Source: Pseudomonas sp. dw_358
GTDB lineage: Bacteria > Pseudomonadota > Gammaproteobacteria > Pseudomonadales > Pseudomonadaceae
Length of the DNA stretch: 64,000 nucleotides
NCBI RefSeq assembly: GCF_018449655.1
Contig: NZ_JAAVUX010000016.1
Coordinates: 1 to 64,000 of the forward strand
Direction: 5' to 3'
Shown: positions 25,045 through 34,375 of the stretch, piece by piece
Layout: each line of letters opens with the position of its first letter
Position numbering within the stretch: the first letter of the stretch is position 1
Made by a program: the position numbers and the translations under genes
The notes under the pieces: generated by a model
What the model was told of the DNA's origin: nothing
Seen by the model: only the letters and a program-made list of their open reading frames with translations
Database searches by the model: none

Positions 25045-25744
25045 GCCGCGGTGGCGGGTCGGGCCAGACGCGCAGGGACGCCAGTTCGATAAAGCTGAAG
25101 TAACCTTCACTCCAGCCCGCCGTATCTATGTGCCAGACGTTGCCCAGGCGTTTCGGTATACGCAACGGCGTATGGCCGACGATCAGCGCCTGCACACCCT
25201 CCACACCGCGCCGGTCATTGCGCTTGATGCGTGAGCGCGACCACTGGAAAATCTCGTCGGTGCGTTTATCTCGCGGCAGCTCACCGCTCAGGTAGGCACG
25301 CAGCAACGCCCAACTGGGAAAGGGGCAATCGGCGTGCACCAGACCAATCAGGCCCTGGGCGGTTTCGATCTCCATGGCCACGGGCATCTGCCGGAAATGC
25401 CGGGCGTACAGTTGCCGCTTGTCGGTCGGCGCGTCGAGCAACCAGGCGCCACCGCTGTTGCGGTAATTCTCCAGGTCCAGTGGCAGGCCTTCCTCCAGCT
25501 GCACGGCCAGCACTTCGTGATTGCCCTGGACGGCGAAGAACCACGGCTGCTCCAGCCAGTGCAGGCACTCTTCGCTTTGCGGGCCACGGTCGATCAAATC
25601 GCCGACACTGAACAGGCGGTCGCACGCCGGGTCGAAACCCAGCTGGTCCAGCGCCGTTTGCAGGCGGGTGAAATGGCCGTGGATGTCGCCCACCGCGTAA
25701 TCACGACCTTGAGTGTTGGCAGCAAAGTGCACAAGTTTATTCAT
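24974..25744 (-). CDS. Metallophosphoesterase, PrpA-like serine/threonine phosphatase family
   Basis: A 256-residue phosphatase with the full metal-site series: YAVGDIHGHF near residue 16, FSVGDLIDRGP near 46, VQGNHEVL near 75, a HADCPF block, and VGHTPLRIPKRLGNVWHIDTA. This arrangement matches lambda-phosphatase/PrpA-type enzymes. The C-terminal 35 residues are Pro/Arg-rich and lie inside the overlap with iolR, so they may be a non-conserved extension. A GGAGG ribosome site precedes the ATG. The in vivo substrate is unknown. Confidence 0.87.
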   Translation of the reverse strand: MNKLVHFAANTQGRDYAVGDIHGHFTRLQTALDQLGFDPACDRLFSVGDLIDRGPQSEECLHWLEQPWFFAVQGNHEVLAVQLEEGLPLDLENYRNSGGAWLLDAPTDKRQLYARHFRQMPVAMEIETAQGLIGLVHADCPFPSWALLRAYLSGELPRDKRTDEIFQWSRSRIKRNDRRGVEGVQALIVGHTPLRIPKRLGNVWHIDTAGWSEGYFSFIELASLRVWPDPPPRPNPQTRPAPASRRPSVPAGTPPQ

Positions 25745-25902
25745 GGTGGGTCGACCTCCGCGCCTGTCGGTTCGTTCCTGCTCCGGTCCACGTAGGCGCT
25801 CTGCAATGCCGCCGGGAAGACCAGCCGAACCTTTTTCGATGTGCTTTCGTCGATAAGTGTAACGCGACGTTTCCTTGCCGCGCTCGTCTTGGGACCATAA
25901 AT

Positions 25903-28254
25903 ATGCTGATTCACCCTAAAGCCCGCTTTCGCCCCTATAAAAATGCATCAGGGGGATGGGGTTCGGCGTTTTCCGTCATGACCATCCTCGGCCGCGAGCG
26001 GGCCATTGCCCGCAGTACCGGCGCTCTGCTCAAACTCAATAAACACGCCGGTGTCGGCTGCGTCAGCTGCGCCTGGGCCAAACCTGGCAACCCCCATGCC
26101 ATGGAATTCTGCGAGAACGGCGCCAAAGCCACGGCCTGGGAGCTGACCACCTTGCAGGCCGGCCCCGAGTTCTTCGCCGCGCACACCGTCAGCGAACTGC
26201 GCAACTGGCCGGATTTCGACCTCGAACAGAAAGGCCGCTTGACCGAACCGTTGCGCTATGACGCCGTCACGGACAAATACCTGCCGACCACCTGGCCGAC
26301 GGCCTATGAGCAGATCGGCGGGCAGCTGCGCGGCATGGACCCCGACAGCGTGGTGTTCTACGCCTCGGGGCGCGCCTCGCTGGAAACCTCGTTCACCTGG
26401 CAAATGCTCGCCCGCGCCTACGGCACCAACAACCTGCCGGACAGTTCGAACATGTGCCACGAAAGCACCTCGGTGGGCTTGCAGGCAAGCATCGGCGTGC
26501 CGGTGGGCACCGTCACACTGGACGATTTCGAACAGACCGATTGCCTGATCTTCTTCGGCCAGAACGTCGGCAGCAACTCGCCGCGCATGCTTCACCCGCT
26601 GCAGGAAGCGCGCAAGCGCGGGGTGCCGATCATCACCTTCAACCCCTTGCGCGAGCGGGGCTCCGAGCGCTTTGTCAACCCACAGTCGCCGGTGGAGATG
26701 ATCACCCCCAAGGCCACGGCCATCAGTACTCAATATCACCAGGTGGCCATCGGCGGTGATTCGGCGGCACTGCTGGGGATCACCAAGGCCCTGCTGGAAC
26801 TGGACGACACCGAGCTTGCCGAGGGCCGGCCCAGCGTCCTCGACCACGACTTCATTGCCCAGCACACCGAGGGCCTGGACGACTACCTGGCCTGCGTGCG
26901 TCGGCATCAATGGCCAACCCTGGAACAGCGCAGCGGCCTGAGCCGTGGCGCTCTGGAAGCGGTGGCCAAGGTCTACGCCCGAAGCGAACGGGTGATTCTG
27001 GTCTACGGCATGGGCCTGACACAGCACCGCCACGGCGTGCAGAACGTGCAGATGGTGGTCAACCTGGCGTTGCTGCGCGGCAACATCGGCAAGCCTGGCG
27101 CCGGCCTGTGCCCGGTGCGCGGCCATTCCAATGTGCAGGGCCAGCGCACCGTGGGCATCAGCGAGGACCCGAGCAAGGTCCCGGCCGGGCGCTTTGCCGA
27201 GCTGTTCGGGGTCAAGGTCCCGGAGAAAAAGGGCCTGGCCACGGTGGACGCCTGCAAGGGCATGCTCGATGGCAGCGTGCGCGGCTTCATCAGTTTGGGC
27301 GGCAACTTCATCCGCGCCGTGCCGGACACCTCGCGGATGGAGCCGGCCTGGCAGAACCTGCACCTCAACGTGCAGATCGCCACCAAGCTCAACCGCAGCC
27401 ACCTGTTGCCCGGCGCCCATAGCTGGCTGCTGCCGTGCCTGGGCCGTATCGAGATCGACCGCCAGAACGGTGTGGCCCAGGCCCACAGCACCGAGGACAG
27501 CACCGGCTGCATCCACGGCTGGTGGGGCCACGCAGAGCCCGCCGGCGAGCACCTGCGCTCGGAAACGGCCATCATCACCGGCATCGCCCAGGCCACCTTG
27601 GCGCCCAATCCGCAACTGGACTGGCAGGCCTGGAGCCAGGACTACAGTCTGATTCGCTCGGCCATCGCCGCCTCGCTGCCGGACGCCTTCCACGACATGA
27701 ACCGGCGCATGTGGGACAAAGGCGGCTTTCACCGGCCGATCGCGGCCTGCCAGCGCCAGTGGAACACGCCGAGCAAGAAAGCGCAGTTCTTCACCCCGCT
27801 GACCCTGGCCGAAGACGATGACGTGCTGGTCGGTGGGCTGCGCCGGGACGTGCTGCAGCTGATGACGATCCGCAGCAATGACCAGTTCAACACGACGATC
27901 TATGGCTACGAGGATCGGTTTCGCGGCGTCAGCGGCACCCGCAGCGTGGTGTTCATGAACCGCAGTGACATTTTCCGGCTGGGCTTCGAGCCCGGCCAGT
28001 GGCTGCAACTGACCACGGCCATCGAACCTGAAGTGGTGCGCAGCGTCGGGCCGCTGCAGATTCTGGCCTATGACATTCCGCAAGGCTGCTGCGCGGCATA
28101 CTACCCGGAGTGCAACGCCCTGGTGCCGCTGTGGCACCACGCCGAGAAGAGCAAAGTGCCGGCATCCAAGTCAGTGCCGGTGACGCTCAAGCGGGTCGAG
28201 CGTGGCGAGGGGCAAGTGGCGTGTGAAATGCCAAGTGCGGGGTTAGTGGCGTAG
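25903..28254 (+). CDS. FdhF/YdeP-family molybdopterin oxidoreductase
   Basis: A 783-residue molybdopterin enzyme. The N-terminal CVSCAWAKPGNPHAMEFCENG stands where formate dehydrogenases bind an iron-sulfur cluster. VVFYASGRASLETSFTWQMLAR, NNLPDSSNMCHESTSVGL and GQNVGSNSPRMLHPLQEARKRG define the cofactor-binding core, and the C-terminal domain begins near LMTIRSNDQFNTTIYGYEDRFRG. No Tat signal is visible, so it is probably cytoplasmic. YdeP-type proteins are linked to acid or oxidative stress and their electron partners are unclear. No partner subunit or maturation gene such as fdhD is adjacent. The ribosome site is weak. Confidence 0.92.
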   Translation: MLIHPKARFRPYKNASGGWGSAFSVMTILGRERAIARSTGALLKLNKHAGVGCVSCAWAKPGNPHAMEFCENGAKATAWELTTLQAGPEFFAAHTVSELRNWPDFDLEQKGRLTEPLRYDAVTDKYLPTTWPTAYEQIGGQLRGMDPDSVVFYASGRASLETSFTWQMLARAYGTNNLPDSSNMCHESTSVGLQASIGVPVGTVTLDDFEQTDCLIFFGQNVGSNSPRMLHPLQEARKRGVPIITFNPLRERGSERFVNPQSPVEMITPKATAISTQYHQVAIGGDSAALLGITKALLELDDTELAEGRPSVLDHDFIAQHTEGLDDYLACVRRHQWPTLEQRSGLSRGALEAVAKVYARSERVILVYGMGLTQHRHGVQNVQMVVNLALLRGNIGKPGAGLCPVRGHSNVQGQRTVGISEDPSKVPAGRFAELFGVKVPEKKGLATVDACKGMLDGSVRGFISLGGNFIRAVPDTSRMEPAWQNLHLNVQIATKLNRSHLLPGAHSWLLPCLGRIEIDRQNGVAQAHSTEDSTGCIHGWWGHAEPAGEHLRSETAIITGIAQATLAPNPQLDWQAWSQDYSLIRSAIAASLPDAFHDMNRRMWDKGGFHRPIAACQRQWNTPSKKAQFFTPLTLAEDDDVLVGGLRRDVLQLMTIRSNDQFNTTIYGYEDRFRGVSGTRSVVFMNRSDIFRLGFEPGQWLQLTTAIEPEVVRSVGPLQILAYDIPQGCCAAYYPECNALVPLWHHAEKSKVPASKSVPVTLKRVERGEGQVACEMPSAGLVA

Positions 28255-28293
28255 GACGAGCCTGCGCGACCCTTGACGCTGGCTTGCGACTAC

Positions 28294-28367
28294 ACCTGCA
28301 GGACCGAGTTTGCTCGTAAACGAGCACCGCGCCGTCTGCTGCCGGAGCACGCTCGGTCCTGCAGGGT
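28294..28367. repeat. Palindrome of the GCAGGACCGAG family, copy 2, with inner hairpin
   Basis: Outer arms CCTGCAGGACCGAG (28295-28308) and CTCGGTCCTGCAGG (28352-28365) are perfectly complementary. Between them TGCTCG-TAAA-CGAGCA (28311-28326) forms a second hairpin. The element fills most of the gap between the convergent YdeP-like and GntP genes. Confidence 0.65.
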
Positions 28368-28373
28368 TTGGTG

Positions 28374-29744
28374 TTACTGCAAAAAGTGCCACAACAGCAA
28401 GGTTCCCACCAACCCTACCAACGACACGATGGTCTGCAGCACCGACCAGACCATGATGGTCTGCTTGAGCTGCAGGCCGAAATACTCGCGCACCATCCAG
28501 AACCCGGCATCGTTCACGTGGCAGAAAAACACCGACCCCGCGCCGATGGCCAAAGCCACCAACGAGCTTTGCGTCGCCGCCAGCCCTGCCATCAACGGCG
28601 CGAGAATGCCTGCCGTGGTGGTAGTGGCCACGGTGGCAGAGCCGGTGGCCTGGCGCAGGGCCACGGCAATCAGCCAGGCCAGCAGGATGTAGGGCATGTG
28701 GGCGCCTTCGGCAACCTTGCTGATGGTCTGGCTGACGCCGGCATCCAGCAAGGCCTGTTTGAGGCCGCCGCCTGCGCCGATGGTCAGCAGCAGCACGGCG
28801 ATCGGCGCCAGGCTTTTGCGCAGGGTCTGGCCGACATGCTCGCGGGCCATGCCGTTGGCCCAGCCCAGGCAGATCACCGCCGCGATCACGGCAATGCCCA
28901 AGGCCACCAGCGGCTCGCCGAGGAACTTCAAGGTCTGCGCCGTGCCGCTGGCGGGCGCCATGGCCACCTTGGCCAGGGTGCTGCCCAGCATCAGCAGCAC
29001 CGGCAGCAGGATGATCAGCAGGGAAAGACCAAATCCCGGCTGTCGGGTCTGGGTCACCGGTTTGCTGAACAGTTCACCCAACTCTGCCGGCGCTTCGATG
29101 TGCAGGCGTCTGGACAGCCAGTTGCCATACAGGGGACCGGCGAGGATCACTGCCGGAATCGCCAGGCACAGCCCCAGCAACATGGTCAGGCCCAGGTCCG
29201 CGTGCAGCGCGCTGACGGCGATCAAGGGGCCGGGATGGGGCGGCATCAACGCATGCAATGTGGTCATCCCGGCCAAGGCCGGAACGGCGATCTTCAGCAG
29301 CGGCTGGCCGGAGCGACGGGCCATGACGAAGATGATCGGCACCATCATCACCAGCCCCACTTCGAAAAACAGCGGCAAGCCGATAACCATGGCCACCAGC
29401 GCCATCACCCAGGGCAGGCTGCGGCCCTTGCCCAGTTTGAGCAAGGTGGTGGCGATGCGGTCGGCCGCCCCGGATTCGGCCATCACCGCACCGAGCATCG
29501 CGCCTAGAGCGATGATCATGCCGGCCTCGCCCAGAATGCCACCCGCCCCCTTGCTGAAGGCCTTGGCCACTTCCTCGGCGGGCAATCCGGCGCCGATGCC
29601 GGCAATGAAGGTGCCGATAAGAATGGACAGAAACGGTGGCAAACGGGTGGCGCTGATCAGCACGATGATCACGGCAATGGCTGCCAGGCAGCAAATGATC
29701 AGGCGGCTATCATGGGCCGTCCAGGCAATGGTCGAGACGTCCAA
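28374..29744 (-). CDS. GntP-family gluconate/sugar-acid permease
   Basis: A 456-residue inner-membrane permease with about 12-14 hydrophobic segments. PPFLSILIGTFIAGIGAGLP, GLPLFFEVGLVMMVPIIFVM and the hallmark LHALMPPHPGPLIAVSAL identify the GntP family, which imports gluconate or related acids with protons. Translation starts at a TTG (29744) with AAGGAG eight bases upstream. It is divergent from a GFO-like oxidoreductase. The substrate could be gluconate, glycerate or another hydroxy acid. Confidence 0.93.
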   Translation of the reverse strand: MDVSTIAWTAHDSRLIICCLAAIAVIIVLISATRLPPFLSILIGTFIAGIGAGLPAEEVAKAFSKGAGGILGEAGMIIALGAMLGAVMAESGAADRIATTLLKLGKGRSLPWVMALVAMVIGLPLFFEVGLVMMVPIIFVMARRSGQPLLKIAVPALAGMTTLHALMPPHPGPLIAVSALHADLGLTMLLGLCLAIPAVILAGPLYGNWLSRRLHIEAPAELGELFSKPVTQTRQPGFGLSLLIILLPVLLMLGSTLAKVAMAPASGTAQTLKFLGEPLVALGIAVIAAVICLGWANGMAREHVGQTLRKSLAPIAVLLLTIGAGGGLKQALLDAGVSQTISKVAEGAHMPYILLAWLIAVALRQATGSATVATTTTAGILAPLMAGLAATQSSLVALAIGAGSVFFCHVNDAGFWMVREYFGLQLKQTIMVWSVLQTIVSLVGLVGTLLLWHFLQ

Positions 29745-29814
29745 CGGGCACTCCTTATTGTGATTGATGGTGCGCTGAGGGGCTCAAAAGCCGCCGGAGC
29801 ATACCCCAATTGCA

Positions 29815-29829
29815 TGGCACATTGCCTGC
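29815..29829 (+). promoter_or_regulatory. Possible sigma-54 type -24/-12 promoter
   Basis: TGGCAC followed after five bases by CTGC places GG and GC ten bases apart, as in sigma-54 promoters, differing from the usual TTGC at one position. It lies about 107 bp upstream of the GFO-like oxidoreductase. No enhancer-binding protein gene is nearby, so this is only a candidate. Confidence 0.25.
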
Positions 29830-29935
29830 GCCCTGTCGCGCAATTGCTTTGAACTTACCGAAGCAATGCCTGCCCCTTTTAGTAACCAGGCCGTACGGCG
29901 GCCGCACGTCATTTCAATCGTCAGGAGGCTTTGAC

Positions 29936-31042
29936 ATGCCAGATGCACAAGGCAAGGTTCGTTACGCAGTGGTCGGTGGTGGCTGGATTTCCCAAGGGGC
30001 GTTCATGCCCGGCGTCGGCCAGACGAGCAACTCGGTGATGACCGCACTGGTCACCGGCGATCCGCAGAAAGCCGATGGGCTGGCCGCCAAATACGGGCTA
30101 AAGAGTTACCGCTACGAGGCGTTCGACCAGTTGCTGGCCAGCGGCGAGATCGACGCGGTGTACATTGCCACGCCGAACTTCCGCCACCGCGAATTCGCCG
30201 AACCGGCGCTGCTGGCGGGGATTCACGTACTGCTGGAAAAACCCATGGCCACCAGCGAGGCGGACTGCCTGGCGATCAACGCGGCGGCGCGCAAATCCGG
30301 CGCCAAGTTGATGATCGCCTACCGCCTGCATTTCGAGCCGGGCACCGTCGAACTGACCGACCGCGCCCGTCGTGGCGAGATCGGCGACCTGCGCCTGTTC
30401 AGCTCGGTATACACCCAGGTCACCCACCCGTCCAACCACCGCATGCAAAGCGGGTACTGGGCCGGCCCCGTAGTGGATCTGGGGCCCTACCCCTTGAACG
30501 CCGTGCGCAACCTGTTCGCCAGTGAGCCCGTGGAAGTCCACGCCGTCGCCGTACAAACCCCTGGCCGGCCGATCAACACGCCAGACACGGTCAACGTGAC
30601 GCTGCGGTTTACCGAGGAGCGGATGGCCACCTTCACCGTCAGCTACAGCCTGCCGGCCAGCGAAGGCTTTCAGTTGTTCGGCACCCAGGGCGAAATCCAG
30701 GTTTCGCCATCGTTCGGCCTAGGCGAAGGGGTCGCGATTGCCTACAAGGTCATCATCGACGGGGAAACCGAAACCCGTCAGCACCCCGTGGTGGACCAGT
30801 TCGGCGGCGAGACCGAGTACTTCTCCGACTGCATCCTCAAGAACCGCCTGCCTTCGGCGGACGGCGAGGAAGGCTGGCGCGACGTGCGGGTCCTGGCCGC
30901 CATCGAGCGAGCCCTCGAGAGCGGTGAAGTGCAGCGTCTTGAACCCTTGCCAGCGCGGCCCAGCGTGAAGCATGATCAGGCCCGCAGCCTGACCTTGGCC
31001 AAGGTGCCGGAATTTGTGAACACCGAAGTGCCTAACGGCTAA
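29936..31042 (+). CDS. Gfo/Idh/MocA-family oxidoreductase, glucose-fructose oxidoreductase-like
   Basis: A 368-residue NAD(P)-dependent dehydrogenase. Residues 9-20 hold the Rossmann motif AVVGGGWISQGAF, the catalytic Lys is in VLLEKPMATSEADC near residue 100, and LMIAYRLHFEPGT and GPVVDLGPYPLNAVRNLF follow as in glucose-fructose-oxidoreductase-like proteins. It is probably cytoplasmic since no signal peptide is present. The AGGAGG ribosome site fixes the start at 29936. It lies between the GntP permease and a ketoglutarate semialdehyde dehydrogenase, which suggests work on a sugar or sugar acid. Confidence 0.88.
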   Translation: MPDAQGKVRYAVVGGGWISQGAFMPGVGQTSNSVMTALVTGDPQKADGLAAKYGLKSYRYEAFDQLLASGEIDAVYIATPNFRHREFAEPALLAGIHVLLEKPMATSEADCLAINAAARKSGAKLMIAYRLHFEPGTVELTDRARRGEIGDLRLFSSVYTQVTHPSNHRMQSGYWAGPVVDLGPYPLNAVRNLFASEPVEVHAVAVQTPGRPINTPDTVNVTLRFTEERMATFTVSYSLPASEGFQLFGTQGEIQVSPSFGLGEGVAIAYKVIIDGETETRQHPVVDQFGGETEYFSDCILKNRLPSADGEEGWRDVRVLAAIERALESGEVQRLEPLPARPSVKHDQARSLTLAKVPEFVNTEVPNG

Positions 31043-31158
31043 AGATCGCGACACGGTCATCGCAGGCCACCGTAACGGTTGCCCGCGATGAGGCCACAGG
31101 GTCAACAAGCACCCTGCAGCAGGCCTGGGACTTCCAAGGTTGCAACACCCCTCCAACA

Positions 31159-31177
31159 GTCGTACGATAACTGACAA
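31159..31177. promoter_or_regulatory. Candidate operator, copy 2 (shared with 4102-4120)
   Basis: GTCGTACGATAACTGACAA matches the site upstream of the symporter gene at 16 of 19 positions, including ten consecutive bases. It lies 109 bp upstream of the aldehyde dehydrogenase start in a 243-bp intergenic region. I see no third copy with TCGTACGA in the window. Confidence 0.5.
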
Positions 31178-31285
31178 TAAACGGCCGTCACTGCCAGCCG
31201 CACAACAACAGCTCTCGATTCGTACCCTTGGTCTAACGTCCAAGGCACGCCCTCACCTCTCAGGATTTTCCACAGGAGAACACCC

Positions 31286-32869
31286 ATGCCCAACGTCCTC
31301 GGCCAGAACTTCATCGGCGGCGCGCGCAGCGCCCAAGGCAAGCCTCAGCACAAGAGTCTCGACGCGACCACCGGTGAGGCGCTGCCTTACGAGTTCTACC
31401 AGGCCACTGACGGCGAAATCGATGCCGCCGCGAAGGCCGCTCAGAGCGCTTTCGCGACCTATCGCCAATTGAGCCCGAGCCGGCGCGCCGAATTCCTTGA
31501 CGCCATTGCCGACGAAATTGACGGTCTGGGTGACGACTTCGTGGCCATCGTGTGCCAGGAAACCGCTTTGCCCGCCGGTCGTATCCAGGGTGAACGCGGC
31601 CGCACCAGCGGCCAGATGCGTCTGTTCGCCAAGGTCCTGCGCCGGGGCGACTTCCTCGGCGCGCGCATTGACCTGGCGTTGCCCGAGCGCAAGCCGCTGC
31701 CGCGGGTCGACCTGCGTCAGTACCGCATCGGTGTAGGCCCGGTGGCTGTGTTCGGCGCCAGCAACTTCCCGCTGGCCTTCTCCACCGCCGGCGGCGACAC
31801 CGCCTCGGCCTTGGCCGCCGGTTGCCCAGTGGTGTTCAAGGCCCACAGCGGCCACATGGCCACCGCTGACCTGGTTGCCTGCGCGATCATCCGCGCCGCC
31901 GAGCGCACCGGCATGCCCAAGGGCGTGTTCAACCAGATCTTCGGCAGCGGCGTCGGCGAGGGCCTGGTCAAGCACCCGGCCATTCAAGGCGTCGGCTTCA
32001 CCGGCTCGCTGAGCGGCGGTAACGCCCTGTGCAAGCTGGCGGCGGCCCGCCCGCAACCGATTCCGGTGTTCGCCGAGATGTCCAGCATCAACCCGGTCAT
32101 CGTTCTGCCGGCTGCGCTCAAGGCGCGCGGTGAGACCGTGGCCAAGGAGCTGGCCGGCTCGGTGTGCATGGGGGGTGGCCAGTTCTGCACCAACCCGGGG
32201 CTGGTGATCGGCGTTCGCTCGCCGGCCTTCAGTGCCTTCCTGACCCAACTGCAAGAGCAACTGGGTGCCCAGGCGCCGCAGACCCTGCTCAACGCCGGCG
32301 GCCTGAAAAGCTACGCCAAGGGTGTCGAACACCTGCTGGCCCACCCCGGTGTGACGCACCTGGCAGGCAAGCCGCAACAAGGCAAGCAAGCCGAGGCGCA
32401 ACTGTTCAAGGCCGACGTCAGCCTGTTGCTCGAAGGCGACGAACTGCTCCAGGAAGAAGTCTTCGGCCCGACCACCATTGTCGTCGAAGTAGCCGACGAC
32501 GCCGAACTCGAACGCGCGCTGCTGGGCCTGCGTGGCCAGCTGACCGCCACCTTGATCGGCGAGCCGGGCGACCTTGAGCAATACCAGTGGCTGGTGCCCC
32601 TGCTGGAACAGAAAGTCGGCCGGATCCTGGTCAACGGTTATCCAACCGGTGTGGAAGTCAGCGATGCCATGGTCCACGGTGGACCTTACCCGGCGACGTC
32701 CGACGCCCGCGGCACGTCGGTGGGCACGTTTGCCATCGACCGCTTCCTGCGCCCGGTCTGCTACCAAAACTACCCGGATGCATTGCTGCCGCCAGCGCTG
32801 CGCAACGCCAACCCGTTGGGGCTGCAACGTCTGGTCAATGGTGAGTGGAGCTCGCAAGCCATCGGCTGA
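31286..32869 (+). CDS. Alpha-ketoglutaric semialdehyde (2,5-dioxovalerate) dehydrogenase
   Basis: A 527-residue NADP-preferring aldehyde dehydrogenase of the KGSADH type, which oxidises 2,5-dioxovalerate to 2-oxoglutarate at the end of glucarate, galactarate, pentose or hydroxyproline pathways. Key segments are GVGPVAVFGASNFPLAFSTA, VVFKAHSGHMATAD, the general-base Glu in VFAEMSSINPV and the catalytic Cys301 in GGGQFCTNPG. The C-terminus GYPTGVEVSDAMVHGGPYPA is family-typical. The ribosome site is AGGAG. It stands alone and is closed by a terminator; which pathway it serves is not visible here. Confidence 0.93.
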   Translation: MPNVLGQNFIGGARSAQGKPQHKSLDATTGEALPYEFYQATDGEIDAAAKAAQSAFATYRQLSPSRRAEFLDAIADEIDGLGDDFVAIVCQETALPAGRIQGERGRTSGQMRLFAKVLRRGDFLGARIDLALPERKPLPRVDLRQYRIGVGPVAVFGASNFPLAFSTAGGDTASALAAGCPVVFKAHSGHMATADLVACAIIRAAERTGMPKGVFNQIFGSGVGEGLVKHPAIQGVGFTGSLSGGNALCKLAAARPQPIPVFAEMSSINPVIVLPAALKARGETVAKELAGSVCMGGGQFCTNPGLVIGVRSPAFSAFLTQLQEQLGAQAPQTLLNAGGLKSYAKGVEHLLAHPGVTHLAGKPQQGKQAEAQLFKADVSLLLEGDELLQEEVFGPTTIVVEVADDAELERALLGLRGQLTATLIGEPGDLEQYQWLVPLLEQKVGRILVNGYPTGVEVSDAMVHGGPYPATSDARGTSVGTFAIDRFLRPVCYQNYPDALLPPALRNANPLGLQRLVNGEWSSQAIG

Positions 32870-32905
32870 CCCACTCGGCCGGGTGCACCGCCCGGCTAAA
32901 AAATA

Positions 32906-32944
32906 GAAAAACGGCACAGACGCCTGTCTATGCCGTTTTTTTTT
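32906..32944 (+). terminator. Rho-independent terminator after the semialdehyde dehydrogenase
   Basis: AAAAACGGCA and TGCCGTTTTT form a 10-bp stem that extends inwards through CAGAC-type pairing and is followed by a run of nine T residues. It lies about 40 bp after the stop. Confidence 0.9.
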
Positions 32945-33071
32945 GAGCCATAATGGCATGGACCGTTCGTCGAACCATGACTCACCGGTTCTGCAGTGGC
33001 GGTGATTTTTGGGTACAAGCCCGCTATGTGGTGGCACACTGAAATCAATGTAGTGGGTACGAGCGTTCTCG

Positions 33072-34286
33072 ATGATCAAAAAGATAGCCGTCAGCGATCT
33101 TCAAATAGGGATGTTCGTCCATGAATTCGGTGGCGCCTGGATCGACCACCCCTTCTGGAAGTCTCGTTTCAAAGTCCAGCATGTCGCCGATCTGAACAAG
33201 ATCCGCGAATCAGGGATCAGCGAACTGTTCATCGATACCCTGCGCGGTATCGACCTGAAGGCTGCCGTCGCCGCCCCCTTGACGGTCGAGGTGGCAGTCG
33301 CCACGGAGAAGCCGCCGCGGGTGGCCCTTGACGTGGAAGTGTCGCGGGCCCTGAAAATCTGCAGCCGGGCCAAGGAAGCCGTGGTCACCATGTTCAACGA
33401 CGCGCGCATGGGCCATGCCATCAATGCCGAGGAATCCGCGAACCTGATCGGCGAGATCTCCGCCTCGGTGGAACGTCACCCCCAGGCCCTGATCAGCCTG
33501 TCGCGGCTCAAGACCTCCGATGAGTACACGTACATGCACTCGGTGGCGGTCTGCGCGCTGATGGTGGCGCTGGCCCGGCAGCTGGACATGCCCGAGGAGT
33601 GGGTTCGCGAGGCTGGCGTGGCCGGCCTGTTGCACGACATCGGCAAGATGACCATCGCTCACGAAATCCTCAACAAACCCGGACGCCTGACCGACGATGA
33701 GTTCAGCATCGTCAAGGGCCACCCCGAAGGCGGGCTGCGCATCCTGCAGCAAAGCCGCCTGAACAGCGTCACCGCCATCGACGTGTGCCTGCACCACCAC
33801 GAAAAGTACGATGGCAGCGGCTATCCATTCGGCCTGGTGGGCGAACAGATCAGTGTCTTTTCGCGCATGGCGGCGATCTGCGACGTCTACGACGCCATCA
33901 CCTCCGAGCGCCCCTACAAGAAAGCCTGGGGGCCGGCTCACTCGATTCGCGAAATGGCCACTTGGGCCGGGCATTTCGATGAGCGCATCTTTCAGGCGTT
34001 CGTCCGTGCCGTCGGCATCTATCCCATCGGCGCGCTGGTGCGCCTGCAAAGCGAGCGCATCGGCCTGGTGGTCGAGCAGAACGATAAATCGCTGCTCAAG
34101 CCCAAGGTGGTGATCCTCGTTTCGGCCCGCACGCGCATGCCGCTGGAGCGCCGCTTGATCGACCTGGCCAGTTACACCGAGAACGACCGCATCGTGCGCA
34201 TCGAATCGGCCAAGGAGTGGGAGCTGAGCAATCTGGAAGAAATCTGGACCGGCATCTCGACGCAGAAAGGCTCGATCTTTCGCTGA
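33072..34286 (+). CDS. HD-GYP domain cyclic-di-GMP phosphodiesterase with DUF3391
   Basis: A 404-residue cytoplasmic protein. The first 110 residues are a DUF3391 domain (KIAVSDLQIGMFVHEFGGAW). The HD-GYP domain spans about residues 140-330, with HSVAVCALMVALARQL, the HD pair in GLLHDIGKMTIAHEIL, the HHEKYDGSGYPFGL motif and KKAWGPAHSI. All metal and signature residues of an active enzyme appear intact. It is expected to hydrolyse cyclic-di-GMP and so favour motility over biofilm. It stands as a single gene. Confidence 0.93.
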   Translation: MIKKIAVSDLQIGMFVHEFGGAWIDHPFWKSRFKVQHVADLNKIRESGISELFIDTLRGIDLKAAVAAPLTVEVAVATEKPPRVALDVEVSRALKICSRAKEAVVTMFNDARMGHAINAEESANLIGEISASVERHPQALISLSRLKTSDEYTYMHSVAVCALMVALARQLDMPEEWVREAGVAGLLHDIGKMTIAHEILNKPGRLTDDEFSIVKGHPEGGLRILQQSRLNSVTAIDVCLHHHEKYDGSGYPFGLVGEQISVFSRMAAICDVYDAITSERPYKKAWGPAHSIREMATWAGHFDERIFQAFVRAVGIYPIGALVRLQSERIGLVVEQNDKSLLKPKVVILVSARTRMPLERRLIDLASYTENDRIVRIESAKEWELSNLEEIWTGISTQKGSIFR

Positions 34287-34375
34287 GCCGGCCCTGTGGG
34301 GACATTACAAACTCTTACAAACCTCCCCGGCACTGGTAGTATGCCAGCCATTAGCCAGCTAACGACCTCCTGAAC

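Noticed and set aside
25948..28140. A 730-codon open frame on the minus strand opposite the YdeP-like gene
   Set aside because: It is a GC-rich mirror of a well-supported gene and has no recognisable domain; long antisense frames are expected at this base composition.
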